A DNA stretch of 64,000 bases from Blumeriella jaapii (lineage: Eukaryota; Ascomycota; Leotiomycetes; Helotiales; Drepanopezizaceae): contig VWND01000078.1 of the NCBI GenBank assembly GCA_009599575.1, positions 682,001-746,000 on the forward strand, read 5' to 3'. Positions 45,551 to 58,839 of the stretch are shown in pieces; positions within the stretch are counted from its first letter, which is position 1, and every line of letters starts with the position of its first letter. Position numbers and translations under genes: made by a program. A model generated the notes under the pieces. That model saw nothing but the letters and a program-made list of their open reading frames with translations. It made no database searches and was not told where the DNA came from.

Positions 45551-48500
45551 CTACCCTTCCGTCCGAAAAAAGCGCGCCCTCGAACTTTTATCCATTGGTA
45601 CGTTATTATTTAAATAATCGTACGAATTTAAACTTTCGGAATATGCTTTTAGCCAGTCTATAAGTTTTGCAGAAGGACCGAAGAGCTTTTTATGCGCCAA
45701 ATAAAAGTCGCGCATTTTCAGAGAAGCGTATATAAAGTTAGACGCGGAATACCATATGAAATTTTTATTTAAATCTACCCAAAAAGCTTTGTATTAAAAG
45801 GTTTTTCGCTGTATTCGACAGGCGATTAATTTTTCGATTTCGTATTTAAGTTTATTAATTATATTAATAAATTCAGAGGCTAAATTAATCTGACCTGAAA
45901 GCGCGTCGTCAGCTGTTTTACGCAGTCGATTAGCGTGAAAAACTAAATGTACGTTTATAATATTAGAAAAGTTTAGCTTAAAAGCGTTATCGAAAATTTT
46001 GGCTACAATTTTAAAAAGGCCGTTTGTAAAATTATCGAGCTTGCGAAAGGGCCGGAAGGTCGGAAATAGGCGCATATCGAGCCATACGTAATCGCTAACG
46101 TTAAAATCGTTCGCGCGGCGAGATTTATTCGCACTTTTTTTTATTTTATCGTAGGCTTATTAAAGGTGCGATTTGGCGAGGTTTCAGGCGTCGTAATAGC
46201 GGCGAGCGTACGCACGAGCTTCGTTTGCGTTTAGCTTGTATAAAAGGTTGGGAAAAAAGAAAGTATCGAGCTTCCAGTTTTAATTAATATAAAAAGTGTA
46301 ACCGTATACAATTTCAAAAAATGAAAGGCCATCTAGACTTTCGTAAAAAAGGATTATTTAAGCGAAATCCATTATTAAAAAAAATTCGCTTTAATCGTTT
46401 TAATAAAAGTTTACGAAAGGTCGAAAGCGTTTTTGCAGGTATTAATTGTAAATTTCGGTCTGACCGTCGGTTTTAGAATAAGCGGCTATCGAAAGCTTTA
46501 ATTGCGTACCGAATATTTTGTTTAATTCAGATCAAAAAGTAAATTAATATTAAAAGCTACGATTGCTAATAATACTTTTTGAAAAGTTAAAATACTTATA
46601 TACGTGGAATATATACAATTTGGCGAAGCTTCGAGCGTCGATATTTTTATAGCAGAAAATCGAAATAATTTGCTTAAAAAAGCGATTTATTACTACGAAT
46701 ACGTTATCGTAACCGTGTTTATTTTTATTAAAGCTGCAAAAGTCTATTGTAACGTGCTTTTAAAAATGGTTAAAAACAAAAAAAGGCTGAAAAAGGCCGG
46801 AGCGCTTATTTTTTAAAACAAAACTTTTTCGATAAGCGTAGCAATTGCGATAATATTGTTTTACAAAGGCTGTTATACTTTGCTAATAGTATTAATCCGA
46901 AAGCAATTGCGTAATTTTGCGAGCGCTGAAATAAGCGATGGAGATCTGGTCGTGTATTTTTCGTACAAAAGCTAAACGAAAATAATCGACGTTTGGTATT
47001 ATCAAACGATCGTAATATAGCAGCAGGTCGCGTTTAAGTATATACGGAATATTATTATCGTTTTTTTTCGTAGCGTTTCGTACAGCTTTTTTTCGGAAAG
47101 CTATCAAGCTGTTAGCTGTGCGATTAGCGTGGAAAAGCTGGTTAACGATACGAAATGCGGATGAAAAATCAGTTATTTCAACGATAAAAACAGCTGTTTC
47201 GGAGGTTGTAGGCGGTCGAAGTTTTTTAATTAAAAAGCGATAATCGATTTGATCGGCTCGAAAAAGTGTTTGCAGGCGCTGAATGCGTTAAAAAAGTTTT
47301 GGCGATCGAGTTCGCTCGTACGACGTATTAATACGTTAATCAAAAGGTTGTGTTTATTTGGTTTATACGTAATAAAAAAGTTGTAGTCGGCGAAAAGTTC
47401 GGCTTAGCGTGTTTATCGAACGTTTAAAAATTTAAAAGTTATAAAATATTCCAAAATTTTATAATTAATAATTATTTTAATTTAATAAATTAAATTAATT
47501 AGTTTAATACGAAAGTTGCTTAGAAATTTTACGATTGCGAGCATTTTTTTGTCGTATACGATATAGTTTAGCTTTGCGAAAGCTATAGTTTTGCTGAAAT
47601 AGGCGATTAAAAGCCAGTCGTCGTTATAAAATTGCGAAAGCATAAAAGCTACTACGCCGTCGGAAGCGTTAGTTTTTAATATGCAAGGAAAATCTTGCCT
47701 GTAATATTATAGAACTGATGTAGTAGTAAAGGCTAGTATAAAAAGGTCGAAACTTTTCTGATATTTAGAAATGAAATTAAAAAGAACGTTAGCTTTGATT
47801 AAATGAACCAAAAACTTTGCAATTATATCGTAGTTTCGAATAAAACGTCGGTAGAAGTTACAAAAACCAAAAAAGTTTTGTATATCTTTTATAATAATAG
47901 AAGGCTTTTAGTAAGCGATTACGGAGACTTTTTCTGGATTTATTTTTAAGCTTTCAGTCGAGATAATAAAGCCTAGGTAACGGGTCCGTATAACGTTGAA
48001 TTTAAACTTTCGAATATCGGCCTGTAATTCAGCGTTAGCGAGCTTTTAAAGCATTTTGCGAACGTATATAGCGTGTTTTAAAAAGTCGGACGAATAAATA
48101 AAAATATTATTCAGATATGCAATACAAAAATCGTTTAAATAATCGAAAAACGTCGTTTATATAGCGTTGATAAATTGCGAATTTATTAATAAGGCCAAAA
48201 GGTAGCATTTTACATTTATAGGCGCCGTAACGCGTACGAAACGTCGTTAATTTTTTATTAGCGGGGTTTATTCGAATTTTGTAAAAAGCTTAACGAATAT
48301 CGAGCTTCGTAAAAATTCGCGCTTCCGAAAAACAAGCAAAAGTTTTATCGATAAAAAAAAAAAAATAGCGATTTTTATAAATAATATTATTAAAAATTTA
48401 ATAATCGATATAAAAACGCAATAAACCGTCGGGTTTTTTAGCGAAAAGCATTGGAACAGCGAAAGGAGCGGTGGAAGGTTCGATAAAACTTTTGTTAAAA

Positions 48501-49784
48501 TTGTTTTGCAGATAGGTTTTAATAATTTCGAGTTTTGAAATCGATATTTTATATAAAAAAATGTATTTCAGCTTTTTCTTATTTATAATAAGCTCGATCT
48601 TATAATCGTAGGGCCGGTGAAAAGCTAGCTCGTTACTGGCGGCTTTAAAAACACGTATTCGAGGTTTTTGTATTCCGAAGAAAGAGATTCGAAAAAAGAT
48701 TTATTCGAAGTTAGCTTTGCTAAGCTAGTTAAAAGGGTCGAAATCGATATTTTATTGGTTCTGAAACGTTCGAAAAGACTGTGAAATTAGGTCTTAAAAA
48801 AAGTGTTATACGTAAGGTCGTTTAGTATTTTATCGATTTTGTACAAAAAAATTAAAAACATTTTAATTGTTTTTTTTCTGAAAATTAACTTAAAAGCGTA
48901 TGCAATAATTTGGCAAATGGAAATTGAATAAGCAATAAATTAAAAGACTCGTTTTCGAATTAATCGTTTAAAAGATTCAGAAAATGGCTTGTTTAAATTA
49001 TCGATTATATTAAATTGAAAAGTTATCGCGGCGAAAGCTTTTTTTCGGTTTTTAGTATAATTGTTTTTTGTAAAACGAAAAAGCTGTTTTAACGAAAGGA
49101 AAAAAAAAGAAAAAGAAATAATAAAAGGGGGATCGGCAGCCTGGGAAAATGATGTAATTTCTTGTATTATCCTATTGGCGTCGCCATCGAAATTGGCACC
49201 GCGAATGAAATTCGACCTTTTTACGCTTCGCACAGCGTCGTAGGTTTGTTATAATTGGTTAAGGTTTTTGTTACGTTTTATAGCGTCGTTTTGATAGCGA
49301 AATTGAATTTTTCGAAAATGCAAATAAAAGATTTTAATACAACGAGCGTAAAAGGCTGTGGAAAGGTAAAACTTCGGCTAATAAAACTTGCGTTTATTAC
49401 AGTCTAGTAAAACTTGGTGTTCGGCCAGCCAAGCTTTTTTTAAAATCATATTATAATTTCCGAGGTTAGTAATTAAAAAAAAAATAAACGATTGTATTCG
49501 ATTATTAATAATAAAATTAAAAAGCGTAAAATATATAATTAAATGGCCACGAGCTTTATTATACTTTTTTACAAAAAAGGAGCCGGGAAAGGTTGAATTA
49601 AAAGTTTTAAAAAAAAAAAAAGGGACTTGATTAGCGCCGAATCGATTAACGCATAACCGTTCGCTTTAAAATCGACGAGCGCTTTTATTTTATACGAAAA
49701 GCTATTTTTAATAAATATAACGAAAATTATTAATAAATCGCTATCAAAAAGCTTTCGAACGTTAAAATAACGCATATCGCGCAA
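45551..49784 (-). pseudogene. Element A pol: protease, RT, RNase H, integrase, chromodomain (decayed)
   Basis: Minus strand. Protease at 49569-49784 (KIKALVDFKANGYALIDSAL), where the active D-S/T-G reads DFK. RT near 47830-48700, with the catalytic segment AYLNNIFIYS (normally YLDD) at ~48090. H2C2 zinc region of integrase at 46892-47107 (YDRLIIPNVDYFRLAFVRKI, HDQISIAYF). Integrase C-terminus at 45794-46075 (RPFRKLDNFTNGLFKIVAKI). The tail to 45551 keeps chromodomain character when stops are ignored (a W/YPASNFIYAP-type strand). Confidence 0.85.
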
Positions 49785-49864
49785 TACGCCTAAAAAGGAG
49801 GCTTTGCTTAGGCTTAAGCGTTTTTTCGATTGGCGGGAAAGCCTTCGATTTTTTCGTATGCGTT

Positions 49865-51300
49865 TTAGAAGTCGTTTAAAGGAGGATTTTCGTTTTTACT
49901 ATTATTATCAGAAAGCGAATTTTCGGCCGGTTCGATTTCGTTTACATTTATCAGCCTGGGAGGGCTTTTAGGTGGAACCGAGGGTCGGCCCGTAAAGAGT
50001 CGTGCAGATTGGCTTCGAACCTTCTGATATGGAGTAAAAAACGAGCGTTGTCGTTGGTCCGATCGAAAAAAAAAAACGTCAGAAGGGGCGTTTTGGCGTG
50101 GAAAAAAAGGAAAAACCAAAAGGCTGAAAAGGAGTTTGTGAAGCATTTGGACGACTCTCGTACGTACGATTTGACTCGTAATACGCTTTGGTTAAGGACT
50201 TACCATTTTAATAGATGGTAGATTTAGTTAAAAAGCGACTCGCGTATAAAGTTCGTTTAGCCAATTGATTTTGTTTTTTTTAACGGACGGCGGTAAGCCA
50301 ATTTTTAAAGGTCGTTGTACGCGCTTATTTCAAATACAGCTTTTTTCGTAGACGCTTTAGTATTTGTCGCGAAAGGCGTTTCGAAGCTGTTTGTTAATTC
50401 GTATTTGGACGTTCGCTGCGAAGATGGAAAATCGCAGGTAAAATCGCTAAAAATCGTCGTGCGTATTTATTACAAGCATTTTGAATTCGTTTTCCGCTTT
50501 CTAAACGTTTAAAAAATCGGCCAGGAAATCGGCGATCTTTTTTATTAATTTTTCGAAAAGTATAAAATCGGAACGGTTTAAAATACGCGGGATCAGAAAC
50601 TTTTTTGCCACGTTTTCGGTTTGATCGAATATGTAATTTTTGCGAAATCGATCGCTAGCGAAGTAATTATAGTAAAATTCGAGGTTATCGAGAATTTTAG
50701 TTTTTTAATGGCGTGCTTTATAATTTTTACTATTATTTAGCTTAAATTTAAAGTTCGGAACGCGTTTTATACGAATTAGTCGAAAATCAGCAGATAAATA
50801 GGAATTATAGCGTTTAAAAGGCGCGTTAAAATCTTGGCCGTTATGGAAAGATTTAAAAAAAATTCGCGAAAAGCGTGAAGGTTGATTTGCAGCGTTTATT
50901 GATTAAAATAAAACGTTGCGAAAAAAGGGAAAAGCAGCAGATTCGCGACTGGCAAAAGCACGTTCGATAGATTTTACTAAACGTTTTAATTAAAAGGTCT
51001 GTCGCAATCGTATAGCTTTTAAAAGTTGTCGTTTACGCTTTTGCGCTTTTTTAATTGATTTTGCAAAAGTTTTAACTGAACGCTTTTAGCGCTAAAGTGT
51101 AAAAAGATGGCAGGCGAAATGGTTGGCGCTCTGCTTTTTCTTTTGTTTTTTTTTCCTCGGAAGGAGAATTGTTTTTCAAAAAAAAAAGCTTTTGGGGGAG
51201 GCTGCTTTTTCGCTGATTAAAAAAAAAAGGGAGATTGAGGTGTAATAGCAGGAGCTGAAAAGCTTTGCTAAGAAAAGGATCGTTGAACAAAAGCTATTTT
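49865..51300 (-). pseudogene. Element A gag (decayed)
   Basis: Minus-strand frames 49865-50146 (ending VNEIEPAENSLSDNNSKNEN) and 51072-51290 flank a frameshifted middle. The position next to the 5' LTR and upstream of protease identifies it as gag; the sequence itself is too mutated for firm motifs. Confidence 0.6.
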
Positions 51301-51420
51301 TCGCGAAGTGCGGAAATAAGCTTTTTTACGACCGGTCGATCATTTTGGTGTAATCCGTAAGAAATTCGAAGAAAAAAATAGTTTACGCCGTCGCCAGCGT
51401 AGAAAAAGAATTGTTAATAA

Positions 51421-51719
51421 TATAACGATTTAATTAATCGAAGGGCTGGGAGATCAGTCAATTGGTCGCCGTGTTTATATAGTATAAGAAACGAGCTTTT
51501 GGTTTTATAATAACAAAGATATTTATTTAGAATTAACAATTGCAGAAGGCAGAAGTTGCTAAGGAAAAAGAGCCTTATATATATGATAGTTTTATAATTA
51601 ATGGAGAGATTTATCAGAAGACCAGGGAGCTTGCAGCTATACGTAGTTGCTGGGGAGCTTGCAGCTATACGTAGTTGCTGGGGTGACACGAGAGGTGGCA
51701 ACAGAGTGAATCGTCACAG
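51421..51719 (-). repeat. LTR 3 (5' LTR of element A), 299 bp
   Basis: Starts TATAACGATTTAATTAATCG, the RIP-mutated form of the TGTGACGATCTAATCAGTCG start, and ends TGAATCGTCACA. Two copies of the 31-bp unit. All observed differences from LTR 2 that I checked are C/T or G/A. Confidence 0.92.
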
Positions 51720-51724
51720 GTTGA

Positions 51725-52401
51725 AGGTTTTTAATGTAAAAAGAATCGTTTTTAATAAAGGAGCTATTAAAAAGGTTTTTGTATTTTCTGAAGGAATTAA
51801 ATAAAATAAAATTGCGTTTAGATATTTAAGTAGTATATTAAAAAATTTGTTTTTTAATAAATTGATTGAATTGATATAATATTGCTATATAATTCATGGT
51901 TTCGATATTCCGTGGCTCAGGCTAATACGCGTACAGCTATTTTTTTATTATTTTTAATAAGAAGTCGCAAATTGTAATTGTTATAATCATAAAGCGTAAG
52001 ATCAAAAGATTGAATTTTCGCCAGGCGTTTGACCAAAAGAAATCTAGTTTAAAAGGGCCGAGCGCAGCGGTCGAAGCGTACGAACCAATATTCGATTTGT
52101 TATTTTTAAATAAAAAAGCGATTTTCGAGCTTTAAACTTCGCACGGTTCAGAATTGCTTGACCGTAATTTTAGACGTTTTTAAAATATATTGCATTTTTG
52201 TAATTTAATAATTATACGCAAAATAGGGAAAGCTATTAAGGATTCTTTATATAATGCAGCTGCGAATAATATTATATAAAAGATTTTTTAAGCCGTAGTA
52301 GCGAAATATCGAAGTCGATTTTAATTATAAATTTAAGAAATGCATCGGCGAATATATAAAAACGAAACATCGAAGTTTGAATCTCTGCGTAAGTTATTAA
52401 A
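51725..52401 (-). other. Element X 5' leader between element A and the X 5' LTR
   Basis: About 680 nt of X internal DNA. No reading frame is supported. The tRNA primer-binding site should adjoin 52401, but mutation has erased a recognisable TGG-type start. Confidence 0.5.
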
Positions 52402-52663
52402 TATAAAAGTAGGTAGAAAAACCAAACTGATACGGCCATATGTCGGTGGGTAAGATAATCTAGGGAATTTTTAAAAAACTGAAGAAAGGAAAAAAAAAAT
52501 AAATAAAAGTATGAATTAAACTGCGTGCTTATAATATTATTTAAGGGGGTGCTTTGCTTTTATATCTGTTGAAAATAGTCAATGGCAGGGGGTCTCGGAA
52601 GGGTCCATGCCTCGACTATAGCTAAAACTACCAACTTTTATTAATACAAGGTATCACCGTTTT
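52402..52663 (-). repeat. 5' LTR of element X, interrupted 3 nt from its end by element B
   Basis: Aligns with 34900-35166. It runs to ..CACCGTTTT, where B is inserted; the last 3 nt (ATA) are at 59144-59146 after B's GTTTT duplication. Confidence 0.88.
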
Positions 52664-52962
52664 TGTAACGATCTAATCAGTCGAAGGGCTGGGAGATCAG
52701 TCAATTGGTCGCCGTATTCATATGGTATGAGAAACGAGCCTTTGGTTTTGTAACAACAAAGATATTCACTTAGAATTAACAACTGCAAAAGGCAAAGGTT
52801 GCTAAAAAAAGAAAGCTTTATATATATGATAATTTCCATAATTGATAGAGAGACTTATCAGAAGACCAAAAAGCTTGCAGCTATACGTAGTTGCTAGGGA
52901 GCTTGCAGCTATACGTAGTTGCTGGGATAATACGAAAGGTGGCAACAGAATAAATCGTTATA
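52664..52962 (-). repeat. LTR 4 (3' LTR of element B), 299 bp
   Basis: TGTAACGATCTAATCAGTCG to AAATCGTTATA, with two copies of the 31-bp unit. Confidence 0.92.
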
Positions 52963-55900
52963 TTATTCCCCCGTCCGAAAAAAGCGCGCCTTTAAGCTTT
53001 TATCTATTGGTACGTTATTATTTAAATAATCGTACGAATCTAAACTTTCGGAATATGCTTTCAGCTAGTCTATAAGTTTTGCAGAAGGACCGGGGAGCTT
53101 TTTATGCGCCAAATAAAAATCGCGCATTTTTAAAAAAGCGTATATAAAGTCAGACGCGGGATACCACGTGAAATTTTTATTTAAGTCTACTTAAAAAGCT
53201 CTGTACTAAAGGATTTTCCGCTGCATTCGATAAGCGATTAATTTTTCGATTTCGTATTTAAACTTACCAGTTATATTAATAGGTTTAAAGGCTGGGTTAA
53301 CCTGACCTAAAAGCGCGTTGTTAGCTGCTTTACGCAATCGATTAGCGTGAAAAACTGGGTGTACGTTTATAATACTAGAAAAGTCTAGCTTAAAAGCGTT
53401 GTCGAAAATTTTGGTTATAATTTTAAAAAGGCCGTTTGTAGAATTGTCGAGTTTGCGGAAGGGCCGGAAGGTCGGAAATGGACGCATATCGAGCTATACG
53501 TAGTCGCTAACGTCAAAATCGTTCGCGCGGCGAGACTTATTCGCATTTTTTTTTATTTTATCGTAGGCTTATTAGAAGTGCGATTTAACGAGATTTCAGG
53601 CGTCGTAATAGCGGCGAGCGTACGCACGAGTTTCGTTTGCGTTTAATTTGTATAAAAAATTGGGAAAAGGGAAAGTATCGAGCTTTCAGTTCCAATTGGT
53701 ATAAAAAGTATAACCGTATACAATTTCAAAAAGTAAAAGGCCACCTAGACTTTCGTAAAAAAGAATTATTTAAGCGAAATCCATTATTAAAAGAAATTCG
53801 CTTTAATCGTTTTAATAAAAGTTTACGAAGGGTCGAAAGCGTTTTTGCAGATATTAGTTGTAAATTTCGGTTTGACCGTCGGTTTTAAAATAAGCGGCTG
53901 TCGAAAGCTTTAATTGCGTATCGAGTATTTTGTTTAATTCAAATCAGAAAGTAGATTAATACTAAAAGCTACGATCGCTAATAATACTTTTTAAAAACTA
54001 AAATACTTATATACGTGAAATATATATAATTTGGCGAAGCTTCGAGCGTCGATATTTTTATAGCAAAAGATCGAAATAGCCTGCTTAAAAAAGCGATTTA
54101 TTATTACGAATACGTTATTATAACCGTGTTTGTTTTTATTAAAGCTGCAAAAGTTTATTATAACGTGCTTCCAAAAGTGGTCAAAAACAGAAAAAAGCTG
54201 AAAAAGACCGGAACGCTTATTTTTTAAAATAAAACTTTTTCGATAAGCGTAGCAGTTGCGACAGTATTATTTTACGAAAGCTGTTATATTTCGCTAATAA
54301 TATTGGTCCGAAAGCAATTGCGTAGTTTTACGAACGCTGAAATAAGCGGTGGAGATTTGGTCGTGCATTTTTCGTACAAAAGCTAAACGAAAATAATCGA
54401 CGTTTGGTATTATTAAACGACCGTAATATAGCAGCAAATCGCGTTTAAATATATACGAAATATTATTATCGTTTTTTTTCGTAGCGTTTCGTACAGCTTT
54501 TTTTCGAAAGGCTATTAGGCTGCTAATTGTGCGATTAGCGTAGAAAAGCTGATTAACGATACGAAGTGCGAATAAAAAATCAGCTATTTTAACGATAAAA
54601 ACAGCTGTTTCGAAGGCCGTAAACGGTCGAAGTTTTTTAGTCAAAAAGCGGTGATCGATCTGATCGGTTCGAAAAAGTGTTTGCAAACGCTGGGTGCGTT
54701 TAAAAAAGTTTTGGCGATCGAGTTCGTTCGTACGACGTATTAATACGTTAATCAAAAGGTTATGTTTATTTAGTTTGTACGTAATAAAAAAGTTGTAATC
54801 GGCGAAAAGTTCGGCCTAGCGTACTTATCGAGCGTTTAAAAATTTGGAAATTATAAAGTATTCCAAAACTTTGTAATTAATAATTATTTTGATTTAATAA
54901 ATTAAGCCAACTAGTTTAGCACGAAAGTTGCTTAGAAATTTCACGATTGCGAGCATTTTTTTGTCGTATACGACGTAATTTAGTTTTGCGAAAATTATAA
55001 TTTTGCTGAAATAGGCGATTAGAAGCCAGTCGTCGCTATGAAATTGCGAAAGCATAAAAGCTATTACGCCGTCGGAAGCGTCAGTTTTTAATATACAGGA
55101 AAGGTTTTATTTGTAATATTATAGAACTGATGCAATAATAAAAGCTAGTATAAAAAGGTCGAAACTTTTTTAATATTCAGAAATGAAATTAAAAAACGTT
55201 AACTTTAGTTAAATAAACCAAAAGCTTTGCAATTATACCGTAGTTTCGAATAAAACGTCGGTAAAAATTACAAAAACCAAAGAAGCTTTGTACACTTTTT
55301 ATAATAATAAAAGACTTTTAATAAACGACCATGGAAACTTTTTTTAAATCTATTTCTAAGCTTTTAGTCGAGATAATAAAGTTTAAGTAACGGGTCCGTA
55401 TAACGTTGAATTTAAACTTTCGAATATCGGCCTGTAATTCAGCGTTAGCGAACCTTTAAAGCATTTTGCGAACGTATATGGCGTGTTTCAAAAGGTCGGA
55501 CGAATAAATAAAAATATTATTTAAATATGCAATGCAAAAATCGTTTAAATAATCGAAAAAAACGTCGTTTATATAGCGTTAATAAATTGCGGATTTATTA
55601 ATAAAGCCAAAAGGTAGCATTTTGCATTTATAGGCGCCGTAACGCGTACGAAACGTCGTCAGTTTTTTACTAGCGGGGTTTATTCGAATTTTGTAAAAAG
55701 CTTAACGAATATCGAACTTCGTAAAAATTCGCGTTTCCGAAAAACGAGCAAAAGTCTTATCGATAAAAGAAAGAAAATAGCGATTCTTACGAATAATATT
55801 ATTAAAAGTTTAATAATCGATACAAAAACGCAATAAACCGTCGGGTTTTTTAGCGAAAAGCATTAGAGTAGCGAAGGGAGCGGTGAAAAGTTCGATAAAA

Positions 55901-57194
55901 CTTTTGTCAAAGTTGTTTTATAAATAAATTTTAACAATCTCGAGCTTTAAAATCGATATTTTATACAAAAAAAAATATATTTCAGCTTTTTTTCATTTAC
56001 AATAAGCTCGATTTTATAATCGTAGGGCCGGTGAGAAGCTAGCTCGTTATTAGCGGCTTTAGAAAACACGTGTTCGAGGTTTTTGTACTCCGGAAAAAAA
56101 AAAGATTCGAAAAAAGGTTTATTCGAAATTAGCTCTGCTAAGCTGGTTGAAAGGGTCGAAATCGATATTTTATTGGTTTTGAAACGTTCGAAAAAACTGT
56201 GAAATTGGGTTTTAAAAGAAATGTTATACGTAAGGTCGTTTAGTATTTTGTCGATCTCGTACAAAAAGATTGAAAACATTTTAATTGCTTTTTTTTTGAA
56301 AATCAGCTTGAAAGCGTATACAGTAATTTGGCAAATAAAAATTGGATAAGCAATAAATTAAAAAACTCGTTTTCGAATTGGTCGTTTAAAAAGTTTAAAA
56401 GGTGGCTTATTTAAATTATCGATTATATTAAGCTAAAAAGCTATCGCGGCGAAAGCTTTTTTTCGGTTTTTAATATAATTGTTTTTCGTAAAACGAAAAA
56501 GCTGTTTTAACGAAAAAAGAAAAAAAGGAAAAAAAATAATAGAAGAGGGATCGGCAGCTTAAAAAGGTGGTGTAATTTTTTATATTATTTTATTAGCGTC
56601 GCTATCGAAATTGGCATCGCGAATAAAATTCGATCTTTTCGCGTTTCGTATAGCGTCGTAAATCTGTTATAATTGATTAAGGTTTTTGTTACGTTTTACA
56701 GCGTCGTTTTAATAGCGAGATTGAATTTTTCGAAAATGCAAATAAAAAACTTTAATACAACGAGCGTAAAAGGCTGTAGAAGGGTAAAATTTCGGCTAAT
56801 AAAGCTTGCGTTTATTACAATTTAATAAAACTTAATGTTCGGCCAGCCAAGCTTTTTTTAAAATCATATCATAATTTCCGAGATTAATAATTAAAAAAAA
56901 AATAAACGATTATATTCGATTGTTAATAATAAAATTGAAAAGCGTAAAATATATAATTAAATGGCTACGAGCTTTATTATACTTTTTTATAGGAAAAAAA
57001 GCCGGGAAAGGTTAAATTAAAGTTTTTAAAAAAAAAAAAAAGGATTTGATTAGCGCCGAATCGATTAACGCATAACCGTTCGTTTTAAAATCGGCGAACG
57101 CTTTTATTTTATACGAAAAGCTATTTTTAATAAGTGTAACGGGAATTGTTAATAAATCGTTATTAAAAAGCTTTCGAACGTTAAAATAACGCAT
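52963..57194 (-). pseudogene. Element B pol (decayed)
   Basis: Minus strand. Protease at 57012-57194 (KIKAFADFKTNGYALIDSAL). Region before RT at 55947-56279 (NKISISTLSTSLAELIS, VFSKAANNELASHRPYDYKI). RT catalytic segment AYLNNIFIYS near 55530. Integrase zinc region at 54294-54755 (YYGRLIIPNVDYFRLAFVRK, HDQISTAYFSVRKTTQLLSD). Integrase C-terminus at 53206-53487 (INVHPVFHANRLRKAANNAL). Chromodomain-like tail to 52963. Stops and frame changes throughout. Confidence 0.85.
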
Positions 57195-57248
57195 ATCGCG
57201 TAATACGCCTAAAAAAAAGGCTTTGCTTAGGCCTGGGCGTTTTTTCGA

Positions 57249-58760
57249 TTGGCGGAAAAGCTTTTAATTTTCTTATATGCATTTTGGAAATCGTTTGGAA
57301 GGGGGTTTTCGTTTTTATTATTATTATCGAAGAGCGAATTTTCGGCCGGTTCGACCTCGTTTATATTTATCAGCTTAGAAGGGCTTTTGGGTGGAACCGA
57401 GGATCGGCCCGTAGAAAGTTTTGCAAATTGGCCTTTTTAAACTTTCTGATATGGAGTAAAAAACGAGCGTTGTCGTTGGTCCGATCGAAAAGAAAAAACG
57501 CTAGAGGAGGCGTTCTGGCGTGGAAAAGAAGGAAAAACAAAGGGCTGAGAAGGAGCCTGTGGAGCATTTGAACGACTTTCGTACGTACGATTTGATTCGT
57601 AGTATACTTTGGTTAAGGACCTACTATTTTAATGGGTGGTAGATTTGGTAGAGCGATTCGCGTATAGAATTCGTTTAGCCAACTGACCTTGTTTTTTTTG
57701 TCGGACGGCGGTAAGCCAATTTTTAAAAATCGTTGTACGCGTTTATTCTAAATGCAGCTTTTTTCGTAAACGCTTTGGTATTTTGTCGCGGAGAGCGTTT
57801 CGAAGCTGTTTGTCGGTCCGTATTTAAGCGTTCGCTGCGAAAATAGAAAATCGCAGGTAAAATCGCCAAAAGTCGTCGTGCGTATTTATTGCAAGCATTT
57901 TAAATTCGTTTTCGGCCTTTTAAACGTCGGAAAAATCGGCCAGGAAATCGGCGATCTTTTTAATTAATTTTTCGGAAAATGTAAAATCGGAACGGTTCAA
58001 AATACGCGGGGTCAGGAATTCTTTTGCCACGCTTTCGGTCTGATCGAATATGTAATTTTTGCGAAATCGATCGCTAGCGAAATAGTCGTAGTAAAGTTCG
58101 AGATTGTCGAAAATTTTAGTTTTTTAATGGCGTGCTTTGTAATTTTTACTATTATTTAATTTAAACTTAAAGTTCGGAACGCGTTTTATACGAGCTAATC
58201 GAAAATCAGCAGATAAATAGGAATTATAGCGTTTAAAAAGCGCGCTAAGATTTTGGCCGTTATAAAAAGATTTAAAAAAAGTTCGCGAAAAGCGTAAAAA
58301 TTGGTTTGCAGCGTTTGTTGGTTGAAATAAAACGTTGCGAAAGGAGGAGAAGCAGCAGATTCGCGACTGGCAAAAGCATATTCGATAGATTTTATTAAAC
58401 GCTCTGATTAAAGGGTTTGTCGCAATCGCATAGCTTTCAGAAATTATCGTTTACGCTTTTGCGCTTTTTTCAGTTGATTTTGCAAAAGTTTTAATTAAAC
58501 GCTTTTAGCGCTAAGATATAAAAAAATGGCAGGCGAAATGGTTGACGCTCTGCTTTTTCTTTTGTTTTTCTTTTTTCGGAAGAAGGACTGTTTTTCAGAA
58601 AAAAAAGCTTTTAAGGAAGGCTGCTTTTTCGCTAATTAAAAAGAAAAGGAAGGTTAAGGTGTAATAGCAGAAGCTGAAAAGCTCTGCTAAGGGAGGGATC
58701 GTTGAACAAAAGTTATCTTTCGCGAAATGCGGAAATAAGCTTTTTTACGACCGGTCGATC
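57249..58760 (-). pseudogene. Element B gag (decayed)
   Basis: Identified by position and by alignment to the same segment of element A (FLFDRTNDNARFLLHIRK at 57370-57567, shared with A at 50009-50146). No complete frame. Confidence 0.6.
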
Positions 58761-58839
58761 ATTTTAATATGATTCGTAAGGAATTCGAGGAGAGAGATAG
58801 TTTACGCCGTCGCCAGCGTAGAAAAAGAATTGTTGATAA

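Larger units (their letters stand above)
45252..51719 (-). mobile_element. Element A: full-length chromodomain Ty3/gypsy retrotransposon
   Basis: A 6468-bp unit with 299-bp LTRs at both ends, flanked by a perfect 5-bp duplication GGTTG (45247-45251 and 51720-51724). It is inserted in element X. Minus-strand internal order is gag, protease, RT, RNase H, integrase, chromodomain. No long intact frame survives; LTR differences are transitions. Confidence 0.93.

Noticed and set aside
46604..46816. Repeated plus-strand peptide (MEYIQFGEASSVDIF...) found again at 59418
   Set aside because: It is the reverse complement of the integrase core in sister elements; conservation is due to copy identity, not coding on this strand.
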